DNA of 64,000 nucleotides from Certhia americana (taxonomy: Eukaryota; Chordata; Aves; Passeriformes; Certhiidae): assembly GCA_018697195.1 (NCBI GenBank), contig CM031878.1, forward strand, positions 64,159,732 through 64,223,731, in the 5' to 3' direction. The position numbers and the translations under genes were made by a program. How positions within the stretch are numbered: position 1 is the stretch's first letter; each line of letters starts with the position of its first letter. The notes under the pieces are model-generated. The model saw only the letters and a program-made list of their open reading frames with translations, was not told where the DNA came from and made no database searches. Positions 9,955 through 21,741 of the stretch are shown piece after piece.

Positions 9955-12900
9955 AAATACATTTAATTTAATTTATATTTCATCTAGAAATGAAAGTTGC
10001 ATTTCTGCAAACAAAAATGTTTTGTTACTCCTTTTTACGTTAGGTTATCGAGATGGGTGGACTGCACAGATGAGAGGACATTTTTCAAATCTCAGAGTAT
10101 TTGGTTATTTGATCTAGTGTGATCTGTCAAAGTTTCCCTATGATTCAAATTCCTATAATTCTATAATTCAAATAATTCAAAGATGACTGAACCAGTAAAA
10201 CAATGTGTTCTGTCAGGATAAGAAAAAGACACTTTTGTTAATTAAGGTTGAAATGTAATTAAAAGAAGAACTGCCATGTGTAACTTAATATGCTGCTAAA
10301 TAAATATTATCCATCTGAAAAAAAAATAGTATTTTTTTCATTACTATATTGCTTTTCTTCTGCCTTTTTTCCACTTTAGTAACAAATTCTGTACATTCAT
10401 TTATTTTATAACTTGATTGTCTTCTAGTATATCTTTTTCTTTTCCTGTGGAAGTGAAAACTTCTCTTCCACTCCTCAGTAGCATGTGGTCAAAACAGTAT
10501 TTGTCATGGACTTAAACTTTCCTAACTTCAATTGTGTACTTTCACCTCTAGTTATTGAAGCTGACAATCTGCTAATATAGGAAAAGAAAATAACAGATTT
10601 GGGGAAGATTTTACAGATTGTTCCATAATTAAGGATCCAGATTCCCTCCAATCTATGCCTATGCACGTGGCTGAAATACCTACATTAAGGACATTGACAC
10701 TCCATTTTCCTTTGCAGAGTACTGCCTACTCAGAATTATTCTTCCCTTGTAGATGAGTCTAATCCTTTCAAGTAATGTTAGAAAGGAGGAATGGTAATTA
10801 TACTGCTAATTTATACAACTCAGTTAAATGTCTAAACTTAAATGAGGTAGATCCAAGTCAGGTCCACTACACCATACATCAAAGTGGACAGATAAATATT
10901 AACAAAATTTCTTTGAGAAAATTTTGGGTCGTATTGGACTTAGCAGGTAATCAGCTTCATTCTTATCTATATTTTCCATCATGAAAATGATTCATGATAT
11001 TCGTATAGAAATAACAGACATTTTCCTCAATTAATTCACATTTTCCATTCTTAGATTGACCTAGAGAAGTAATCAAATATTTAATATGGGAGTTGTAAGG
11101 ACTCTACGTTGGCTGGTTTTTACAATATTAATTGTATTATTATCACCCTTATACAATGGTTTTTAAAGGACTACGAGACCCTGGATTAAATAGTTAATTC
11201 TTGCTACCCATTACCCACTATCCTAAATGGATACATCTGTAAATCAGAACATATTGATAATATAAATTAGCACTTCTCAAGCTTAACAAAGTATAATATA
11301 TGGTCCCAAACTGAAATTTAAATAGGGAATGAAATATAGTATTCAAATTGTTACATAGAAATGTGAATTCTAATAGAAGAATAATAAATATTAAAAATTT
11401 AGAGGTATTTTTTGCATACTTCAAAAATGTAAATACAACTGTGTCATATACTTTCAGAAAGTCTGTGAAGTACATTTGTGCTGAAATAAAACAGTTGACT
11501 GTATTTGTATTTTCAAAAGTATGAGATATAAATTTGGTATTAGAGATGTATTTCCAGAACAGAGCATTCTTTGGATCTGAGTTGGAAAGAACTTTCTGAT
11601 GCAAATCTATGTGGAATTTCCAAGTAACAAATGATAACCATAATCCCTAAATAAAAGGACTCACAACAATTTCTCAAATTAAATGAATAAGAGGAAAAGG
11701 AGGAACAACAGAAGTTGTACACAAACATTATTTTTAGTCTTCCAAAATTCTTCAAAGTTCAATACATTAAGAAAGCCAGTAATGATAAGTAAGGCAGAAG
11801 AGAAGAAATAATATCTTAAAATAAAAATAATATCTTAAGTAGGAACAATCAAATTCATTTATACAGAAATATTTGATACCCAGCTTGAGCTTCACAAATT
11901 TTTATTTTTCCTCTGAACTTTGCTAGAAACTTCTACATTTAATTTGATTTTAAGTAGAGCATAAAAATTCTAGCTACAACTTCTACTCCAAATCAATTTT
12001 GTTGTTTATATGTGAGGTGATATTTTATTCAGACTAGCTATACATGGTGATTTATGAGAAGCTCTATTTAATTTAATATTTATTTAATTTAAAATATAAT
12101 AAGAAAACTTAGATTCATCTGCACCTTCAATTGATTTCTCAGATCCTTTAGATATGTAGTTTGGAAGTTCTCTTGTAGTTGATGAATGTAAAACAATCCA
12201 AACACTAAATGCATCTTAGCAAAAGTCTGAAACTACAGATAATACATGGACAAGTTTATGAATTTTAAAGAAACCAATGTCTGCCAAAAATCAGTTTCAG
12301 TTGTTTCCACAAATGGATGTCTACTTCATGCTGACTTCAAAATTTTAATTTTTTTTTTAATTATTTCCCCTGAGATTTGAAACCTTATAATATTTCTGTG
12401 TGAATGATTGTCTTCAGTATGGATACCCCTGGTGGGCACATTTTCCTTTGGGCCTTTATAAACCAGTATAGTACATCACACAGTATTTATCAGTCAGCAA
12501 CCACCAGTGATAAACCACATAACCAGATACTTATGTGATAATGAGGTGCTCATCTTTTTTACACAAGTGGAACATCAGCTTCAAGGAGCCATCACAGCAG
12601 AAGGAAAGGAACTGTTCTCGGAGCAATACCAGGAAGCAAACCCCTCCTGATCCCTTTTCTGTCAGTCAAACTCCTGTTATGATTAGGTGTAAACCATATT
12701 TCTTTCCTCAAAGGCTTAGATAGCCACTTTATTCAAAATGTATTCAGATGCTCTCTGTTTCTCCAGTGCTATTTTTTTCCTAACACATTAGAGAACACAA
12801 ATAATTGAAAACTAGGGGCTTGTAGAACCAAGATTCTCATCTTATGATAAGCTACAGATGATTTTTTTCTGAGATATTACATGATTCCCAACCTATTTAC

Positions 12901-15516
12901 TCTATGGAAATGAACAAGTTCATTTAACTATATTTTAATTCCATTTCTTATCAAGTAAATACCATGCATAATTTACATTTTACCTCCTATATGTCTCTTG
13001 TTGCCTAAAGACTGATTTCTTGAGTTTTGCTTTTGCATTTCAGAGCTATGAGAAATATCGGCTTTATAGTGATAGGTATCATATTTCAGAGGAAAGGAAG
13101 CATCAATAAATGGTTTTGAGGAAAGATACAAACAAGCTCTATTACATCATTCTACAAAATCAGAATAACTTTGCAAAAATTTGCCTATTGTTCTTCTGTC
13201 TGTAACAGCATTTATGCTCATACTGGAAGAAAATTTGACAGCGATTGTGAATCTTTTTCAAAGTGTTAGTAAGCAGGTGGTAAAACCTAGTTTTTACACA
13301 TTTCTCACATACATATTGTTCTATTCCTAAATTTCTTTTAACTGATTTAACAGATGAGGAAATTTTCTTTTTCCATTCATTAGAACTGAAAGTGTAATTC
13401 AGCTGGAAAGATCCCTAATACTTGATGGCACAGAACCTACATCTAGAGTAGTGTTTCAAAGTTCTTCAAGCAATTGGTCAAAATTACAGGAAAGAGAAGT
13501 TTGTACATGGATTCCTTCATCTTCACTGTCTCCTTTGAGTGCTGCATTGTGGGGTACCTACTCAATTTGACAAAAATGAAGCATTTTGTCACTAATGGTT
13601 ATTTGTGCACAAAATTTGTTCTCCATGCTGCTAAAGATCCCATGTTCTCTAGTAACCAAAATGCTGTTTTGACACAGTTGACTACATTATTCTGAATCTA
13701 GTGAATTTTATGTGTTTATGTGTCAGAAATGAATGTGGCCCTGAAACAAGAAAACTATTATTGACTCTATTTTCCACCATGATAGATTTTTAGGGGAAAA
13801 AATACATTATTAAAAAATAAACAACAAACCAGAGCATGAAGGAAAAAAAATTTAACTAATTAATACCTGATATTATTTAGTCCTTTTAAGTGAGTTCTGT
13901 TGGCAGTGCTGCATGAGGTGCCTACTTTATGCATGCCATATAAGCATTTGTCAACTCAGCACAACTGAGATTGAAAGCTTATGAAGATTTGCCCCCTGAA
14001 TTAAGATCCTGATTCAGGGCTCTATAAGTAAGGTCTTTATTGCAAGACGTTAATTTCCATGGGGAAAACATATTATAATATAAATATATTAGCACACATG
14101 CACATGAATTTCTGTACATACTTTTGCTTTTGTATTTCTTTCAAATACATGGGCATCACAACCTCCTCCTGACAGAATTTCCACATGTAAAACCAGTGAG
14201 ATTCTGGAAATAGCAAAACCACTGCTTTGAGTGGGGGAATAGTCAAGTATCCGAGTGTTGAAGAGCCTTGAAATTTGTTATTTGAAAGCAAGGCAGGAAC
14301 TAGAGTAATTTATATACTCTCTAGGACTTCTCTTTTTTTTTTTTGTCTCCATCAGGATTAAAACCAATTTGAAATCTCTCTCTGGTACAGTTTACTTGGG
14401 TTGGATTCTCTGCACCTTTGATACTCAGAGGTGCTTTGCTGTCTACATCTGGTCATTTTTCTCCAGAAGACTAACTATTCAGTCTTATGCCTTTATCTAA
14501 TGGACTCCTTTTAGAAAATTTCTTTCTCCCGTATTTCCTCAAGGGGACTCAATTATGCAAGCATTCCTTTCTTACCTGGAATGCATACAGTACTACAATA
14601 ACCTTTGCTGCTCAATGAGTGCTTGTTTTGACTAAATTTTCCATAACTGATTTATTTTATCTAGCTTTGTATAACTTAATTCACAAAATTCTAATAAAAT
14701 GAATGCAAATAAAGTAAGTATACATATAATTAATATCTTTTATCATAATTCAATAGCACATTTCTCTTGTGATGCATACATATATTATACTCTGATTTTA
14801 TTTAAAATACTTGTTCCTCTCTTTCAGCTATTTCTTTTTTTCCTATATCTTGTGCTGTGTAACTGAAGTGATCACTAATGGCAACTTGTTTTTACAGTAG
14901 TTTTTATGATGTAAAATTACAGGCAGGCAAAGTAGTTGTTGTACATTTGTAGCAACTACTTTATATGTATATTTAAATATTATATATTTATAACTACATA
15001 TATGTATGTGATAAATATAAGGGTATGCGGAAGACAGAGCTGACCAGTTGAAGGCATGGAAGTGAACAGCTTTTCTTAAAGCTCCGTTATAAACTGGATA
15101 TGGTTAAGTCTAAGATATGTTTCATAATTATTTAACAGTGCTGAATTATGAACCTTGGTTATTTTCCCTCAAACAGCTTTTCAATCACTCTCTGCAATGT
15201 AAATATTATAGCCCTGAGCCCATACCAGTTACAAAAGAAGCAGAATAACCTCCTCTTTTTCTTATGTGCTGCTTTTATTTAAATACTCTTTCCAAGTGGA
15301 CCGGTGCCAGAATTCCTACCCGGAGGACTTCTACAGTGTTTTCACAGATGTCTGGCAGAGACTGAAAATTTATGCAGTGACCTGCTCACCAGTTTGAGCC
15401 CATAATCACCACAATGTTCAGCTACTGAGGGGCCAACTTACATCACTACCAGGATCCCTCGTACTGTTAGATGTCAAGGAGCCCCTCCAAATGCTGAAAA
15501 CACCAGCATAATATAG
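9955..15516. other. Gene-free AT-rich stretch
   Basis: No coding or RNA gene that I can support. Small items: AATAATATCTTAA occurs twice at about 11806-11838; an 8-bp-arm hairpin lies at 13994-14019 (separate entry); the stretch 14940-15020 is very AT-rich. Positions 15290-15516 are more complex (ACCGGTGCCAGAATTCC and onwards) and directly precede an LTR, but are unidentified. The 128-residue minus frame at 11218-11604 is Phe/Tyr/Ile/Asn-rich, as expected for random AT-rich DNA. Confidence 0.45.
13994..14019. other. Perfect 8-bp inverted repeat (hairpin)
   Basis: Arms CCCTGAAT (13994-14001) and ATTCAGGG (14012-14019) with a 10-nt loop. No run of T follows and there is no gene context. Could be chance. 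Confidence 0.6.
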
Positions 15517-16100
15517 TGTTGGAGTCCGGAATTATGAGAAATAGTTCTTTGCATGTTTAAGAGATTTTAAGATCTCTGACAAACAGTGTTTTTAACCTTT
15601 GTTCATGGAAAAAGGGCTTTTAAGCTCCAGAATGAAGCAGCGTTTTCAAGAATGTGTATAAGATAGTAGACTAGTGTGTAGTTTTATCACAGGGTGAGAA
15701 TTTTAGATATATGGGGTTTTCGGATAGAAAGCAGGTGAAGACAAGATGGAGAAGTCCATGTGGCTTTTGGGTTTCTTCTTCTTCATCTGCCTCTATGGTC
15801 TGTGGTGAGGTGGCATGTTATGGTTGGTTTAGAGTAAAGTCTAGCTTTCTAACATGGATAATAGCTATTGGAGAAGTATTATAAATACTGATTACATGGA
15901 TTGTAGTATAAATGTACATGCCACTCTGTGTGGGTGGTATTCAGTATTTAGGGGGTTTTTGGAGAGAGTGCTTGAATGTGTTCTGCTGCACAGGTCTCTG
16001 CAGGGCAGGAGAAGAATGTATTGATAAGAAATAATAAACAATGACGAGAACACCAGAAGAAATGGATCACGACCGGTTCTTCAGAATCTCTGGCTTGACA
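15517..16100 (+). mobile_element. Solo LTR of an endogenous retrovirus
   Basis: Starts TGTTGGAGTCC and ends CTGGCTTGACA, so it has TG...CA termini with a weak inverted repeat (TGT/ACA). A TATA-like TATTATAAATA lies at 15878-15888. AATAAA at 16033-16038 is followed about 60 bp later by the 3' end, the usual R-U5 spacing. The length of 584 bp is normal for an LTR. I recognise the stretch with GATGGAGAAGTCCATGTGGC and GAATGTATTGATAAGAAATA as a passerine ERV LTR type, probably class II (ERVK-like), from memory. No internal retroviral coding sequence adjoins it. The flanking hexamers (ATATAG, TTCTTG) do not match, so the target duplication is lost or a boundary is slightly off. Confidence 0.65.
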
Positions 16101-19100
16101 TTCTTGGTTCAGTGGTAAACAGCTGGCAGAGACAAATACACAAAAATATTTTTTATAAACCCGAGAATATGTGAGACTCCTCCTAAACTGTGAGGAAGAA
16201 AACCAAAAAAAAACAAAAATAAAAAATAAATACAGAAAAAAGCACTCCTACTAATCTTTTGCTGACAACTCTTACATTCAGCTTCACTATACAGGATAAG
16301 ATTGTCCTGTCAGCAGTTACCTCAAGCTGATATGTCCTTATCAGCAAGTAACAGGTGTGCCTCCAGCAAGCTCTCAACTGCACAGGAGGGATGTGAGAGA
16401 AAAATTAGAGAAGCCCGTGCTCTACTCCTCCACAGAAGAGGAAATACTTCTGAATCAGTAGACAACTGACATTAATGAGAGTGTAAACTAGAATCTTGCC
16501 TTAGTCAAATCTTTTAACATTTGTCTCATATGTGAATCCCCACATAGGAACATCTTCTTAATAAAGATGGGTATTAGTTACCAGGAGACCAAATCTCTCT
16601 TTCCCCATAACCCAGAAACTATTTTTCTCGCATGTTTCCTTCCTGCTTGTCCCTGCCAGCACACAAAACTCCACTGTGAGAATGGCTGGACATGCACACA
16701 TGGCCACAAATGGTGTCTCTCTAGTGAAAAACCTGTGCTGAAGATGGCTGGCTGGCAAATAATTACAAGAATCTCCTTTCAAATTCTTCTGCTATAGTTT
16801 TGGGGCTTTTTGGGATTCTTTTATTCTCTAAGTCTTGGTTTTCTTAGTACTCCTGTTTGAGATAAAATACTACATCAGCTGCAATAGTTAAAATCTCCCT
16901 TTCAGGCAAAAATCTGAACAATTACAAAAACATCAGTCCTCAGCTAAGAGAGCTGCTCCTGAATTAGAAGGTGACAAAATGTTTCTAAATGCACTAAAAT
17001 ACACACCAGGGAGTAGGGGGTGGGGGGTGGGGGTTGGGGTGGGGAGAGAAATAAGGGTTACATGATCTTAAAATTAACATTCTTGAGATAATTAAAGCCC
17101 ACATTCTGCTGTCAGAAATTTGCATTATGATCCCATTTGACTCTAACCAGATCCCACTGGTTAAATGAGAATTGCACCATTAGTTTAGGATCAGATCCAC
17201 TGACTTCAGAGAATGTAATTCTCTGACATATGACAGCAAAAAGAAGAAAAGCTTAAACAACATCAAACATCAAAGCTTAAAGAAAAGCTTTAAAAACATC
17301 AATAAAAGACCAAGCTAAATTTAAATTAATATTTCTATAATCTTTCAAATATGTAAATTTCAACTGCACAAATATTTAAACTATGCTTTTTCTGTATATT
17401 AAATTGTCCTGGTGGTACAGGCCTCATTTGCATCTGAACCTTTGAGATGGGAGGGTGCTGATTTCTAATAAAGGAACATATGTTCTGAAATAAATATGTG
17501 TCATATGGTACCAAATACATAAATTTTAATTCATCAAACCAATTTTAAGTATCTTCAATTTAGTGTGGACATTTTATGGATGCTGATGGAATTAATTTGC
17601 ATTCTAAAATCATTCATTGAAGACTACTTGCATTTTCATTTATAACTTACACTGAGCAAAATTCTTTCACTTTCATCAACCAGCTCAGCAAAATCCACAT
17701 CAGATCCTTTCATTTTTAATGGCACACCTATTAAATTAACAGTTATCAAGATCATCTATCTTGCACATTCCACTGATCAGATTGGATAATTTCTTTGGTT
17801 TACTCCACTGTATTGTCAGCTGCAGGAAATTAAATCTTTGTGGTCATGTACTTCAGGTTTTTTCACATTGCCCTTATGCTCTTTAGAATATCATCCTTGT
17901 TAGATCTGCTCTTCTGTCATAGCCAATGTCTAAGCCAGTGTGACAACTTTTTGCCAGAAATCTTTCCTAGATATCCTAGATCTTTTCCAAATCTTTCTCA
18001 GTGTGACTTAGCCATAGAATTCCTTCTAGCAGCTGATTTTCAAAGTTCCATGAAATCATTGCTCCAGAGAGGAAACTGACCAAATGAAAATGACTGGGCA
18101 GAATAAGAGTTATAGTTCAATAATTAACCAGATGCAGGTGATAAATATGTGAGCACTACTGATTTACACATTCAGCTCATACTTGAGCTAAATCAAATGA
18201 TGTTGACTTGTTCCACCTTCTGTTAAAGTTGCTCAGGTATCTCCTAAGCTATTCTTGTAAGAGGTTGGTCATTTTATTGCATTGCTGTAGCAACTTGTCC
18301 TGTGAGCAGAGCAAAATACCTCATGCCACAATCCAACTGAGTGAGCAGTATTTGGCACTTTGGAGGTTCTCATACAAACCATATCAAATCAAATAATCAG
18401 AGATTAGCAAGAGGTCTAAAAGTCTGCAGTTTTAATAGCTTTTTGTACTATGAATGTGGATGTACACACATTACCATTTCATATCAAGTTTCATTACAAG
18501 TAAGTATTACTCACTGGAAAATTTCTTTCATTTCTAAGTCAAAATTGGGAAACATATTGCTTGCCAAATGTGTGAAGCCTAGGAGCTTGTCTAACTAAAC
18601 AGCTTAAAAAAAAGCTTTTAAATATTGCTTAAAAATTTTATTAACACGTAAGTTAAGCCTCAGGAGCAAAGCTTTAAACAGGTATTTTTAAAACATTATT
18701 TCTGTAACAAGATTTCCAGATCTCTGTAATAAAAAAGTCAGAATCATTCCATAAAACCTTACTTTAAAATGCAAAATCTAGACCTAAAATAGTACCACAC
18801 AAGAATTTGTATCTCTAGATGCATATATTTTAAGGTAGGTACTGAAATAAGTACTGCTTAGCATCCTCAAATAATACATTGATCTTTATCTTTTTAATAG
18901 ATGAAAGAATAGTTAAGTAAATAGAACAATACTGAAAATATTTAAGTTAGAGAAGAATAAGAAAAATAAATACTTTTATAAAAGTAGTACATTCATTCTT
19001 TAAACAAACAAGGAGAGGAGAAGAGTTCTGTATAGAACAATGGTCATTTAGTGACTAGGGATGAATACTAGTTAAAGCATGTTACTAAGGACTTTGTCAA

Positions 19101-20018
19101 AATGCTTCTTAAATAAGCAACTGACAAGCCTTGATGATCCTCTCAACAAAGATGTTTCTCAATGTCAAGTCTGAAAGTCCCCTTATGCAACAGTGAATTA
19201 AACATTGAAATAATTAAATTAGGAGAACTGCAATGAAGCAGCAGATGTTGTGTAAATGCATTTTTAGAAGATAGATTTTTACTAAGAAAAAGTTTGCTAA
19301 CTGTCACTCTCTATATGACAGATTCTTCACTGCTGGTCACCAAGTGCAGAATCATAAAGACAGAGACCAACCCCCTCCTTTAGCTCTTTTTACCTGCAGA
19401 GGATTGATAGCACATATACTGATGCATATTAAAATAGCTGATTTTAGCAAAACAGAACTGAAGTATCACTTGCTGTTGTTAGTAGAAATACTAACATAGA
19501 GCACATACTCAGCACCCAGAATAAACTGCAGCAACTCACAATATGTTCTGTCTGATTTGCCTTTACCATAGAAAACCTTGCCTGTCTACTAAAACAGACT
19601 GGAATGATGGACAGTGGTTCTTTGCCTCTGCTGTGCTGGCAAAACAAAGAAACTCAAAGTCACAAGGGACAGCAGCTAGGCTTCACTGGCTTTTCCAAAA
19701 GGGCAGGTTTCAAAGGATATACCAGCAGAGGTGCTCCAGCCCTACATCTAGGAAAGTGACAGTAAAGATGAAAATACCATTTTCAGTTGTCTGACCAAGG
19801 CCCTGTCTTCTTGAAATACTACTAAAGACATCAGAACAAATTCACTGAAGTCAGGGTAGCTTGTGGAAGGAACGTGCCTTGCAGAGTTTTCTAAATTTCC
19901 TTCAACTTAGTTCTACCCAGGAACAATTTTATGGAATGGGCTTTATACTATGTACAGTTAAAGGTGTTTGTTTCTCTGTATGCTCAGTATTGCATAACTT
20001 TCTCCTGAGCAGTTTCAA
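16101..20018. other. Gene-free AT-rich stretch
   Basis: Contains the G-rich tract at 17016-17044 (separate entry) and a small cluster of AAGCTTAAA/ACATCAA words at 17247-17302. The overlapping frames near 16558-16797 on both strands have no recognisable domain. Nothing else can be supported. Confidence 0.45.
17016..17044 (+). other. G-quadruplex-type motif
   Basis: Five G runs of 4-6 bases separated by one- or two-base T loops (GGGGG-T-GGGGGG-T-GGGGG-TT-GGGG-T-GGGG). This fits the strictest G4 pattern. It sits in AT-rich DNA with no gene nearby, so it most likely began as a simple repeat. Confidence 0.85.
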
Positions 20019-20621
20019 AGTGCCCTGGCAGTTAGGAGGGTCAGCCCTGTCCTGGGCACATCAGACCCAGCATCACCAGTTGGGCAAGGGAGGGGATTGT
20101 CCTGCTCTGCTCTGGGCTGGGATGGCCTCACCTCAAGAGCTGGGGGCAGTTTTAGATTCCCCAATAAAGACATTCATAGAGAGTGGCCAAAGAAGGGCCC
20201 TCAGGATGAGGAAGGGTCTGGAGGGGAAGCTACATGAGGAGCTGCTGAGGTCACTTCGTCTGTTCAGCCTGGAGAAGAGGGAGAAGGAGACCTCATTGCA
20301 ATCTGCAACTTCCTTGTGAAGGGAAGAGTGGGGAAAGACACTGATCTCTGCTCTGAGGTGACCAGTGACAGGACCGGAAGGAAGAACCTATGTCAGGGAA
20401 GATTTAGGTTGCATAGTAGAAAGGGGATTTTACCCAGAGAGTGTTTGGGCACTGGAACAGGCTCTGCAGGGCAATGCTCCCAGCACCAGCCTGACAGAGT
20501 TCAAGAAGTGTTTGGACAGCACTCTCAGGCACAGGGTGTGATTCTTGGGAAGGCTCAGGAGTTGGATTCAATTACTTTTTTTTGTGCTTTTCATTCAACT
20601 CAGCATATTCTATGATTTGAT
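20019..20621 (+). mobile_element. CR1 LINE, 5'-truncated 3' end
   Basis: Plus-strand CR1 end. The left part encodes the ORF2 C-terminus, visible as ESGQRRALRMRKGLEGKL then LRSLRLFSLEKREKE, matching the CR1 pattern of ERVQRRA, GLE and LGLFSLEKRR. Upstream, CACATCAGACCCAGCATCACC and GGGCAAGGGAGGGGATTGTC are standard CR1 words in another frame. The 3' UTR shows CACTGGAACAGGCTCTGCAG, TTCAAGAAGTGTTTGGACAG and GGAGTTGGATTCAAT. It ends ATATTCTATGATTTGAT, a worn copy of the terminal octamer repeat. Point changes and frame breaks show an inactive copy. The 152-residue frame at 19861-20319 is CR1-derived. Confidence 0.92.
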
Positions 20622-21373
20622 CCAGGTAGAGTTTGGTTTCTGTTTCTTTCTCTGTCTCCTATTATTTTTTTCTGACATTGACTGTTTTTCTGAGTGTTCT
20701 GTTCTTACCTCTGTGATTTTGTCTCTTTATATCCAGGAAGTAGAGTGGAATATTCAAAAATCGTCATCCAGCTTCACACCTGGCTCTCCAAAGAACTGTG
20801 AGGCAGCTCACACTTCAGTGAATAAATCCATCTGCAGATTTCTGACTGGGTTTACACTAAATTCACATTCATTTCATCTCACAATGTTTAATTTCACAAA
20901 ATTAAGGACATTGTTTTTTCTTTTATTACAAAAGTGAAGTCCTGATCAATCTGAATGTCAAATGAATAGCACAGTTTACCGAATTTTTCACAGGTCTACT
21001 GGTGAATGCTACTGAAAAATAACAATGGCTATTATCTGTCACAAAACAATATGCCATTTAAAACACAAATTGCTTATTATAGACCTAGAAATGGGATTTA
21101 TTTATATATGTCTGGTATATCAAGAGTCTAGAATGCAACAGAGGTTTAGATGATTTGCTTATATAAAATGTCCTCTTCAAAATGATGATAGTCCTCCATT
21201 TTTATTAAGTACATAATATGTCTATGGCTGTTCTCTGGACCTGAAGATAAAATTTCTTGGGAATGTCTATATTTCAAATGTATTTTATAAAGGGTTTTGG
21301 GATAGATATGGGTTTTGGTTTATGTTTAGTGTTTTTGTGGTTTGGGGCTTTCTTCTTTGGATGGTAGTGGGGG

Positions 21374-21402
21374 AAATAAAACCAAACCAAACCAAAATAA
21401 AA
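21374..21402. repeat. (AAACC)n short repeat
   Basis: Three to four AAACC/AAACCA units in an A-rich context. Confidence 0.7.
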
Positions 21403-21711
21403 TTCTCTCTCATGTACCATGGGCATTTTCAACTTCCACTCATCTTTCTTACACAGGAAAAGCTGTGACAGTATATGATATTTCTCTAATTTGGATAGGG
21501 CTGGAAAGATTTTTCCATCTTCATCAACTGGCTGCTCTTTTCCAGTGTTACTTATATCAGGAAGGTCAAATAATCAAAATCCCGCATTGTTCTCAGACTG
21601 CTTCTGGAATTTATGTACATATGCAATCAACCTTCACTTTCAGCTTTTGCTTTTAATAGAATTTTTTGTCAGAAATATTCTTGAATGTTTTAACATGGAA
21701 CCATATACCAA

Positions 21712-21741
21712 AATTGATACCAAAATACCATGGTATCAATT
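21712..21741. other. Perfect 10-bp inverted repeat
   Basis: AATTGATACC (21712-21721) and GGTATCAATT (21732-21741) are exact reverse complements around a 10-nt loop that itself contains ACCAT. No associated gene is seen. Confidence 0.7.

Noticed and set aside
11218..11604. 128-residue minus-strand open frame
   Set aside because: Rich in Phe, Tyr, Ile, Asn and Leu, as expected for random AT-rich DNA. No motif, and stop-free only by chance.
13994..14019. Hairpin as an RNA gene or terminator
   Set aside because: An 8-bp stem without conserved flanks, T run or precursor-length structure.
19861..20319. 152-residue plus-strand open frame
   Set aside because: Its C-terminal half is CR1 ORF2 (QRRA, LFSLEKRE) and the middle is CR1 in the wrong frame. 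It is a retroelement relic, not a host gene.
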